The notes under the pieces: model-generated | What the model was told of the DNA's origin: nothing | Seen by the model: the letters and a program-made list of their open reading frames with translations, nothing else | Database searches by the model: none | Program-made: the position numbers and the translations under genes | Source of the DNA: Mariannaea sp. PMI_226 | Lineage: Eukaryota > Ascomycota > Sordariomycetes > Hypocreales > Nectriaceae | Direction of reading: 5' to 3' | Assembly (NCBI GenBank): GCA_024336345.1 | Contig: JANFOG010000006.1 | Coordinates: 248,001-312,000, forward strand | DNA length: 64,000 nucleotides | Part shown: one piece after another, positions 55,716-64,000 of the stretch | How the letters are laid out: the number at the start of each line of letters is the position of its first letter | Numbering within the stretch: position 1 is the first letter of the stretch

Positions 55716-56135
55716 ATGGCTCTTCTCAAGACTCTCATCCTGGCCGTCGCTGCTGTTGGCGTCGCCCAAGCCGGCCCATGCAAGCCATCCACCACCTCCA
55801 CGGCGCCACCCGCCGCCACCACGACTGCTTGTGTGCCAGGCCTCAAGAACCCTCAGCCAGCTGGCATATGCAACTTGAAAGGCCACATCACCTCCGGCAA
55901 CAAATATCTCGATTACAGTAGCTCCTATGGCCAAAATATTGAACGATGCTTTAAGGGCTGCAAGCAGTATGCTGGATGCACCGTCATGCGTCTGTCGGAC
56001 CCACCTGAAATCTGCGAGTACTACGGCCCTGCCAATACGCTCACCACAGATGGAAGCACGGGAATCGGAGCAGCTTTTGTCAATGATCTGAGCTGCTATG
56101 ATTTCTGCGATGCATCTACCAGCCAACCCATTTAA
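55716..56135 (+). CDS. Small secreted cysteine-rich protein (139 aa), PAN/Apple-like
   Basis: A single exon. Residues 1-19 (MALLKTLILAVAAVGVAQA) form a textbook signal peptide with an AQA cleavage site. A short Thr/Pro/Ala stretch, probably O-glycosylated, follows. The mature protein has nine Cys. The spacing in ERCFKGCKQYAGC, the EICEYYG segment and the SCYDFCD end resembles the PAN/Apple-like pattern of many fungal extracellular proteins, in which disulfides bridge a helix to a sheet. Such proteins are found in secretomes and among effector candidates. There is no GPI site, membrane helix or catalytic motif. An odd number of Cys implies one free or intermolecular thiol. The domain call is by eye. 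Confidence 0.8.
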   Translation: MALLKTLILAVAAVGVAQAGPCKPSTTSTAPPAATTTACVPGLKNPQPAGICNLKGHITSGNKYLDYSSSYGQNIERCFKGCKQYAGCTVMRLSDPPEICEYYGPANTLTTDGSTGIGAAFVNDLSCYDFCDASTSQPI

Positions 56136-56961
56136 GCAGTTGATGCGACAGTTGACGGTTTTGAATGTTGGGAGGGGAGATATGAGGCGTAATGCAGCCC
56201 ATGGAGAGTCAGTCGCTGAAGGTCATGTATATATAAATTTGTGCATACATACATGGGGTAATTGTGATTTGGGGACGTCAATGGGAAACCCTTCTATTTC
56301 GGACAATAGCAGCGGACTCAGAGGCTAGGCTCATGCATCCACGGCCAAAAGAAAAGGTCTAATGGCTACTATGGCATGATGGCACCAAGATGTTTTAAAG
56401 TCTCAGCTTTTGTGCGCAAATACACGAGAAGAAGCTTCCCTATTTTGAACTTGATCAAGATAAATTCGCGCCCCAGCTGAGTGTAGCAGCAGGCAGCATG
56501 TTTCTTCGTTTGCGATTGTGATGACTCTGAGTTTTGAACACAGATGGTAGATGCATTACCTCGCTCACGAGAAGGAAGGGATCTCTTTTGCTTCTTTTCG
56601 GGGAGTATATTTGGTGCATCAAGGGTCGAATTGCAAAAGGTACAGCAACTCGCGTTGTATCGTACCATTCCATGTATACTAGTAATACTAAAAGTAATCT
56701 TACAAGGGCTCCAAAATAAAGTGATTATCTTGTTCAATCCAACCTTTTGCGCCTTGACACCTTGTGTAGATGCGACTTTCTCCTCTACGTCTCGTTTGGT
56801 AAATAGGGTGGCAGACCATTAACCGGCCTTCCGTCGCCCGATGTAGGAGGTCTTAGTCGCATACCCCTCAATCGTATCCTCTGTCGGAGCCAAACCTCTA
56901 GCTCTGCCTCGGCGATGCTAACTCTCAAACATAAATACAAGGAATGGCTGGAAAAAGGAGC
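56136..56961. other. Convergent intergenic region, secreted-protein gene / BUR1
   Basis: This 826-bp gap between facing stop codons shows no recognisable gene. Minus-strand frames of up to 122 codons (56369-56737) have no family features and overlap each other in several phases, as chance frames do. Confidence 0.5.
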
Positions 56962-58928
56962 CTATCTTCGGTACACATCACGGTCTGATCTCTCTCGGTC
57001 TCGGGATCGCTCCAGTCTTGGCGATCTACTACGACTCATGGTTCCACGATCTCGGTCATATCGACGATCCTCTCTGCTGTTGCGTCGACGTCGTTCATCA
57101 CGCGGCCAGTCTTCTCGAGGGCGGTCATCTCGGGGAGGGCGTTCATCTCTCCAACGAGCATCGTCCCGCTTATAGGCTGGGATGTAGGTGTCGACATCTC
57201 CCCCTCCCGCTCGAGCCCCAGGACCCCGAGCACGGGGTCCTCTGTCACGATAGTCCCCATCCTCCCCTGGAGGTGGGCGAGGGGGTGGTCCTCTGTCTCG
57301 CTGCCATGCAGGTCGGCGTTCTTCAGGCCCGTTCCGGTACCGGCCACCGTTGACACCGTTTCGCCCGTTGGTGTAAGCTTCGCCGCTGTTGAAACCGGCT
57401 CCGGCAGTAGGCCCATTCGCATCTGGTCCGACCCCTACGGTCCCTCCCTTTGGAGCAGGAGGAAGAGCAGCCTTGCGATCGTGGAATTTTCTTCGGTCAA
57501 GCTCGTGACTCTCCTCATAGGTTGGTATTTCATGCGGCTCCAGGGGTAAGGGCTGCATCTTAAAGTATGGATGCTGAAGGGCGTCAACGGCATTGATACG
57601 AGTTCGCCAATCAAGTTTGAGTAGCTCTCTGAGAAGTGCTATTGCTCCACTGCCAAATCTAGAAACCGCAAGGAAAAGGAGGATTAGCAATTGATCCATT
57701 GTATTTGAAGGTATGACGGATCCTCACTCTCTGAATCGGTTCTGAATGTTCCCCGGTCGGGGACGTGGCGTGAGATGATCAGCTCCTGGCAAAGACTTCC
57801 ACTTGGGCATATTTTCGTCTGTAGGCGATCCCATCAGATCCCAGATAATTTCTAGTTGATTTTGATCACTCTCGCCAGCCAGGATCGGCTTCCTCACGAG
57901 CATCTCGCCAAAGACGCATCTGTTCAAGTCAGAATCAAGCCACTACCGCGGAATAGATTATCGGTTTCTTCTCCTTACCCTACTCCCCAGACATCAATAG
58001 CCGGAGTGTACTGCCGCAGCTGCAATAATAACTCAGGAGGTCGGTACCACCTTGTCACGACCAAGCCAGTGTAGTCTCGCTTCCCATCCCCCATGGGCTG
58101 TCCAGACTTTGGCACTGGGCCATCATAGTGACGAGCTAGACCAAAATCGGCAATCTGTAAGATGCCTTGGTTGTTAATTAATAGGTTGGCGGCCTTCATG
58201 TCACGGTGGAGAATGTGGTTCTCGTGTAGGTAGCGAAGACCCTCAAGTAGCTGCAGCATGTAGCATTTGATCTGGCCTTCTTGAAAGTGAACCGAAGGGT
58301 TGTCGAGAAGGCCGGATAGATCGTGGTCCATATAGGGCATTACCATATACATGATAGGTTTCTTGCGCTTATCGGCTGGAAGGGGAGAGGGGGGATGATC
58401 AGCGGCTGAAGGCTATAGAGGCAAATTGGTCGACAAGTGGGTGCGCTCACTAGGTCTAGTAGGGTGCTCAACAGCCATGTCTTCAAGTCGTAGGACATTC
58501 TTGTGTGAGAGAAGCTTGAGAACTTTGATTTCGCGAAGAGCCGTGATGGGAAACTGGAGGTTGTCAGAGTGGGTAGGTAGGTAGGAGGCGGGTGGTGGAA
58601 GCGGCTCGATCGTGACATACGCCATCTTTCTCGTGATGCATGATGATTTTTTTGAGCGCAACAGAAGCCCCTGTTCTCTTCGACCGAGCGCGGTGAACCT
58701 CACTGTCATAGGGACGTCGGGTCAGCATTCGTCGTCTTCAACCGGACGATGGCCGTCAGAGGGGGTTTAGAAGACGTCATACCCAAAGGTTCCTTCGCCC
58801 AGCTTGCCTTGCAGCTCATAATCCCCAATACGCGAGCAGCCTTTAAAGCTATTGCGCGGTCGTATATTAGTCTGGGCAAACGTGCGCGGGGAAATTCCGC
58901 CCGAGGTTGAATCTGTTGATCGCTCCAT
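56962..58928 (-). CDS. BUR1: BUR1/SGV1 cyclin-dependent kinase (CDK9 type)
   Basis: Six exons (58783-58928, 58621-58702, 58451-58553, 58375 down to 57979, 57728-57919, 56962-57658) join in phase to 538 aa. The kinase domain starts after about 30 residues with [18 protein letters not shown]. It continues through VALKKI (catalytic Lys), [11 protein letters not shown] in the PSTAIRE position, [16 protein letters not shown] and the T-loop [15 protein letters not shown] with its activating Thr. The 210-residue C-terminus is disordered. It turns from Gly/Asn-rich to Arg/Asp/Glu- and RS-rich, ending [12 protein letters not shown]. Bur1 with its cyclin Bur2 phosphorylates Spt5 and the Rpb1 linker/CTD and supports elongation. 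Its target pathway therefore meets SPT4, encoded at 7.9-8.4 kb in this window. The gene is divergent from the asparaginase. Confidence 0.96.
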
Positions 58929-61334
58929 GATGTCGACTTGCGTCAAGCGGTGGTGCTAGGATAAGGAGTCCGATGAGGTTGGCGCGCGCGTCAAGCGAAG
59001 GGTGGGCCGTTTTCAGTACCGACGTGGACTTTCATCGCAGGTTCTCGAACTGTGGAAATCGGATCAGGATGAAAGAGATAGAAATTCGGCTGAAAGGGGG
59101 AGGATGAATTGGGGGGGATGAATGCGGCAGCGATGGTGGTGGCACTGGAAGAAAAGAAGTTGAAGAATGATTGGTTGCCTTTTGTCAGGCGTCGTTTGAA
59201 TAGACATTCTTTCATTGACAAGCTGGCGACGTCGGTCCAAACAGCGAGGCGTTTGAAGGCGGTGAGGGTGCCCCAGACCTGGCAGAAATCCCCGATTTAT
59301 CTTAGCGCCTGCAGGGGCTAGAATCGCTTGATGCAAATAGTAGTCATGACCACCTGGGCACGTACATAGTATCACAGGAGAGTACGTACCGTGCTTCCCC
59401 ATTATTTTTGTCATTGTTCTAAAAAAAGAAAAAAAAAAAGGTGCAGCCCCAGTGGTTACTGCCTCACTTACATACCTACTATGTACTTAGTAGTCCGTAA
59501 TACGGCCCAATTAGATACGATTTCGGGCAAGGGCAGAAATTATGAGGGCCAAAGTCGAGGATATAAAAGCAGGACAAGGAACCCGTTGTATTGAGGTGGG
59601 GGAATGGGTTAATCAGTAGTGACTCTTCAATCTATAAAAAGACGTCATTTTTCCCTTGTCATATATCCATCTTCAACTCCGTCTTTCGGATCCCACGGTC
59701 ATTTCATCACACGACATCTGAGCCCATCAATCATGGAGACAACCTGACATCTCCTTTTCTGGCAAATTTTTTCACCGATGCGAAAAAAAAAGGGCAAGTG
59801 TCTACTTGTACCAAACAATTAGAAAGCTCATGTTAGGTGTCGGGCTTCCTCTTGTGCAGAATAACTCGTAATCAGTATCTCTATCATCTCGCCTCTCGAT
59901 GCTGTGCGCGCAAGTCTGAATCAAGGATCTCGTCACTCTTTGCCTTCAAGCTTGAGCTGCATGACGATACTCTGTGGGTACAATGAAATCTAGAAGCAGA
60001 GTGAATGCCCATTTCAACCCAATCTCAAGTTGCCAAAACTGGCCAAGTTATAGTTGTAGAATGTATTGATGTCTAGCTCCTCCAAGACTCCCCTTTCTTG
60101 ACTTATTGCAGAATTTCCGGACAGTACCTGTCTGTGCCATGCTTGATCCATGCTCCAAGACGAACGCCGGTTGTTGTCACTGACTGGGGTAAAGTAGGGT
60201 TTGGCCTTTCGTTTGGGTCAATAAGTCCCTGAACTTCTTAGGTATGAAAAGCGAAATAAGCACACGCAAGAGAGGAAAAAAAAAACACACAGGGATCGAT
60301 AGAAAAGGGTTTGGTAGGCTACAATGCCCGGGATAAGCAAAACTGCAATCAACAAAGTTGTCAGCTGATCAAGCCAAATAGCTGCATGACTAGCTCTCTG
60401 TAGGTAAGCGGGTGTGATTATGATTTGGTCTCTATCAGGATGCCTACACTGGCAAATACAAGAGCAGAGTCAGTTATAGTCTATCTGCGGCACTTTAAGG
60501 GAAGCGTGATATGCCGTAGAAAAACGAAACAAAGCGAACAAGGGGTGAAGGGGGAAATGGATTTTTTTGGTCCAAAAAAATATTGAAAATTGAAAATTAA
60601 CCGAATATCCTAAACCAGCGACTCGCATAAAATGCACCATGTGATCTTGCTGGCTGTCGTCCAGTGATAGGATCGTTCTCCTTTCATTTGTTGGCTGGCT
60701 AGTGAAGCCGCAATCAAGTTGCTATTACCCCTTCAAAACTCGATGGGCGAGTTGTCATTACCCCTCCAAAACTCAACTTGGAAGTTACTATTACCCCTCC
60801 AAAACTCCAACCGGATCCACTCACTACATAGTATGGAGCAGGTACATTCATACGTCCTTGCCCATCGCCCATGGTCTACGGAACGGCACCATGTAAAAGG
60901 AAGGAGTGCCTTCAATTCTTTTTTTTTTTTCTCTTTCGCCTCTGCCTCATCCATCTCCCCCTCCTCCTGTTCTCTCTTCTCTTTCGCATCGTCTCTTACA
61001 GAGATCTAGACGACGTCTTTATCGGTTGTGGTTTGGCCTAGACGCGCCTGCACATATCTTGTTTCCTATTTTTTTTTTTGTGTCGTGCTGCCGTCCAACT
61101 TTTTAGCTTATGCTATCTTTTGTCGGAGATCGTTGTTATCACTACGTCACACCAATTACGACCACCCGCTTCATATCTATTACTTGTGGCTCTATCTCTC
61201 TCACTCCACGGCCTTGATCTATCTACTCAAAACGATTTCGTTGCATGAATAAACTGGCTATCTTATTGTTTCAACCCCAAGCAGCCACCTTTCACTATTT
61301 ATCGCAGAGTTAAATCGAGACAAACCGGCTAGCC
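58929..61334. promoter_or_regulatory. Divergent region BUR1 / asparaginase (2.4 kb)
   Basis: No conserved gene was recognised between the two start codons. AT-rich stretches, A-runs (59422-59438, 60275-60286) and a 33-bp tandem repeat at 60717-60814 are the main features. CT-rich sequence from about 60916 to 61020 and more pyrimidine-rich sequence to 61220 probably mark the asparaginase promoter and leader. Frames inside the tandem repeat stay open because 33 is a multiple of three. Confidence 0.5.
60717..60814. repeat. 33-bp imperfect tandem repeat, three units
   Basis: Units at 60717-60749, 60750-60782 and 60783-60814 each begin AGTT and share the core ATTACCCCT(T/C)CAAAACTC. The core contains CCCCT, the stress-response-element pentamer bound by Msn2/4-type and related C2H2 zinc-finger factors. 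The array lies about 520-620 bp upstream of the asparaginase start. Confidence 0.9.
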
Positions 61335-63213
61335 ATGTCTGTATATCACCCACCTTCGCCTCCCATGTCTAGCAACATTCGTACTCGTCATGGCAGTATG
61401 AATGGGAGCCAGACTGGCAGTGGTATAAGCATCAATGGCAGTAGCCTTATTAGCCAGCTGCAAGCCGATACCGAAATAGCATATCCAGAGACTCGCGTCC
61501 TTATCATTGGCACTGGCGGTACTATCTGTATGCAACAGACTCCTGACGGTCTTCAACCCACTGGGGGCTTTCTTGAGAATGCAATGGCTCCACGCCCTTC
61601 ATTTAACGATGGAAGTGCAAGAGGTATGTATAGTTACCTTATAACAAACCGTCTTTTTCTTTTGCAGAACAAAAACCTCCCTTATCAAAGCCTTCATCGT
61701 TTCGCGACCAGGGCATTTCCCAGAAGACATCCTTGCATCCTCACAGATCACGGCAACCAAGTCAACACGATGTATTGAACATCGACTGCGCCTTCCTGAC
61801 ATTATTCATTATTCGAGGTGGTGATTCTAACATCCTCTAGTAACTCTCCCTTGCTATCGTAATGGCCAGCGCCTCGCGATTGATTCTCTGCGCACACCGC
61901 CGACGGCCTATGACAGACAGGTTCGTTACGGCATCGTCGAGTTTGACCCTCTTCTCGATTCGAGCTCCATCTCAGCTCATGACTGGGATGCTATGGCTAT
62001 GTGTATCCATGAAAACTACCATCTTTTTGATGGTTTTGTCATCCTACATGGGACCGACTCGCTCGCCTACACTGCTTCTGCCCTTTCTTTCATGATGAAC
62101 AACTTAGGCAAGCCTGTTATCCTTACCGGCTCTCAGGCCCCAATCTTCTCGCTCCAGTCTGATGGCGTCGACAATCTCCTTGGCTCACTCATTATCGCCG
62201 GAACATTTGTCATCCCTGAAGTGTGTCTCTTCTTCCACCACCGCCTCTATCGTGGAAACCGGACCACAAAGGTGTCCGCCACAAACTTCCATGCCTTTGA
62301 CAGCCCTAATTCCGAGCCTCTTGCTACTGTTAATGGCTTGGGAATTTCCATCAATTGGCCTCTGGTCTTACGCCCATCTACTATTGCAAAATTCCAAATT
62401 TCCAAGGGCCTCGACACTACTCATGTGGCTTGTTTACGTGTCTTTCCTGGTATCAAACCTGAAATGATTGATGCGGTACTTCACTTACCTGGCCTTAAAG
62501 GGCTCATTCTCGAGACCTTTGGCATGGGAAACATCCCTGGTGGTGCTGACGGTGCCTTGACTCAAGTAATCAAGGACGCAGTGTTGCGTGGAATCTTCGT
62601 GGTCAACGTCAGCCAGTGTGTAAATGGCTTTGTCTCCCCTGTTTATGCTCCTGGAACAGTCCTCGGTCGCGCGGGTGTTATTTTCGGTCTGGATCTTACT
62701 GCTGAAGCAGCCCTGACCAAGCTTTCCTACCTGCTTGCTCTCCCTAACCTCTCCACCAAGGATATTCAGGAGAGACTCTCTCGCTCCTTGCGCGGCGAAA
62801 TGACGGAGATTGCTCATCAGAGTTTCTCTCATCCTGCTGGGTCGCTTGACTTTGCCGCCGCACACCTGACGCGAGAAGAAACTGCATTTAGTGCATTGGG
62901 GTATGCTATCGAGAATAGCGAGTTAGATTTGGTCAAAGAATTGTTGCAAGGCGAGGGCTCCCAAATGCTCAAGCAGTCCGACTATGCTGGAAACACAGCC
63001 GTACATCTCGCGGCCGTCGCTGGAAGTACTGAAATCCTCCTCGAGTTGCTGCACCGGGGTGCTAGCGTCCACGAGCGCAACAAAGCAAATAACTCTGCTC
63101 TCTTCGTCGCTCTCAAGTCTGGAAAGGAGCCATGTGCTCAGTTACTACGTCTTGCCGGTGCTCATTTATCAGTTGAGGAGAAGGAATGCCTTCCATCTGG
63201 AAGCCCTCTTTGA
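61335..63213 (+). CDS. Cytosolic L-asparaginase with C-terminal ankyrin repeats
   Basis: Exons 61335-61623 and 61841-63213 join in phase to 553 aa. The join reads FNDGSAR then VTLP and leads to SLRTPPTAYDRQVRYGIVEFDPLLDSSSI, as in the family. The 217-nt intron has GTATGT, a TTCTAAC branch site and TAG. Residues 1-50 are Ser-rich. The asparaginase domain has IIGTGGTI with the nucleophile Thr, and HGTDSLAYTASALSFMM with the second catalytic Thr-Asp pair. TGSQAPI and the C-terminal small domain with GNIPGGADG and VSQCVNGFVSPVYAPG follow. After residue about 440 come ankyrin repeats (DYAGNTAVHLAAVAGSTEILLELLHRGASV). There is no signal peptide, so it is the intracellular type I-like enzyme, hydrolysing asparagine to aspartate and ammonia. 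The ankyrin tail matches the animal ASPG layout. Confidence 0.94.
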
Positions 63214-64000
63214 GCGACGCTCAATCTGAGTGACAAGGAGGTACAACAGGCCTCGTCAAGGGATGAGAAGAATCCCCTTACCCAAAAACGGGAAACATAT
63301 ACCCTAGTAACGACGATAAGATAGATTGGCAAAGAAAAGGAAAATAAAATAGCTGGGCTTGGATCGGGAACTTTGGAGTAGTTTGTTTGCTTCTTTTTTA
63401 TTTTGGGTCATGTGGTATGGCTAAAGGCAAAGCGCGAATGATGGAGCGTTAGAGTCCGTCATTCTTGATCTACTCGTCTAATCTCTTGAGACTTAGAGCT
63501 TTTCGGGTTTGCACAGATATTTTCCGTATACAAAACGGTAGTAATCTAAATGGATAAATGAAGCAGACTCTCAGTGAAAGATAGAATTTGATCCAATTGT
63601 CTGATATCACCGTACTTTATTCCAACTTGTAAGATTTTGGTATGCATACAATAAAAAGACTCTGAATACGTATTCCCCTTCACTGCCTACCAAATCTATA
63701 TAAGCACATGAGCATGTAATGTGTAAGGCCTGAAAAGTATGTCAAAAACACGGTAAGGCGACGGGCTTCGCCATCACTTGACTCTCGAGATTTAGGTTGA
63801 AGAAGCTGTGCGAGGCTTCAAGAGGCTGAACATGCAGCTTTCAAAATCATGCGTAGATATGGACGTATATATATATATATATATGGGTGTGTGTGTGGTG
63901 CATATGTTTAGAAAGGAAAGGGGTGAAAACAGCCAAATATATCGAGTCAACGCCTTATACAAATTCGTTTTCTTGACCAAGCACTTATAAATGAAGTGAG
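63214..64000. other. Downstream of asparaginase to window end
   Basis: This AT-rich 3' region has no recognised gene. A TA microsatellite (63866-63884) is followed directly by a GT repeat (63887-63897). A minus-strand frame of 62 codons at 63792-63980 spans these repeats and is not convincing. Confidence 0.5.
63866..63897. repeat. Compound TA/GT microsatellite
   Basis: About nine TA units, then GG, then GT units interrupted once. This is a simple-sequence repeat likely to vary in length between strains. Confidence 0.9.

Noticed and set aside
60702..60896. Small repeat protein encoded by the 33-bp array
   Set aside because: The frame is open on both strands only because the unit is a multiple of three without stops. 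There is no leader or conservation evidence, and the location suits a promoter array better.
1..64000. CRISPR arrays, operons, prophage or rRNA genes
   Set aside because: The window is eukaryotic. No regularly spaced direct repeats of that kind, no rRNA sequence and no 5S-like element were seen.

Overview
This is a fungal nuclear window, almost certainly from a filamentous ascomycete (Pezizomycotina, most likely Sordariomycetes/Hypocreales). The evidence is short (mostly 50-100 nt) introns with GTRNGT donors and CTAAC-like branch points, pyrimidine-rich leaders before ATG codons, and unmistakable ascomycete versions of conserved eukaryotic genes. There is no operon, phage, CRISPR or plasmid feature, and no intact transposon was recognised. 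The lineage is inferred from gene content only.

Left block (about 3.5-23.1 kb): a compact housekeeping block. In order: a small unknown ORF, YJU2 (splicing, -), KIN17 (+), SPT4 (-), POP8 (RNase P/MRP, +), PP5 phosphatase (-), ESS2 (splicing-associated, +), COQ8 (ubiquinone synthesis, +), RRP36 (pre-rRNA processing, -), an FCP1/NIF-type HAD protein (+), eEF1B-gamma (-) and mitochondrial ribosomal protein uS9m (+). Genes alternate strand almost perfectly, giving divergent promoters of roughly 350-980 bp and convergent 3' ends 190-450 bp apart. Most products act in RNA synthesis, processing or translation.

Middle (about 23.1-42.5 kb): 19.4 kb in which only one convincing gene is visible, a 371-residue Gln/Ser-rich protein of unknown function at 31.4-32.6 kb. 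Its flanks of 8.3 and 9.9 kb are not obviously AT-rich or RIP-degraded. They hold a CT-rich leader, a CA microsatellite, a long G-run and all five copies of an ACCTAGGT palindrome that I could find.

Right block (about 42.5-64 kb): calcineurin B (-), EPL1 of NuA4 (+), KAE1 of KEOPS (+), the AMPK/SNF1 beta subunit (-), an unknown small membrane protein (+), a small secreted cysteine-rich protein (+), the BUR1/CDK9-type kinase (-) and a cytosolic asparaginase with C-terminal ankyrin repeats (+). Spacing is looser, with large promoters typical of signalling and chromatin genes.

All multi-exon models were assembled by eye from splice signals and reading-frame continuity. In each case the joined exons keep phase and restore the expected family sequence. 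No clearly new multi-gene system was recognised. The best leads are the near-empty 19-kb domain around the Gln/Ser-rich gene, paired hairpins and a stop-free intron in EPL1, a 33-bp tandem repeat upstream of the asparaginase, two micro-exons, and an HAD protein whose second catalytic Asp is Asn.
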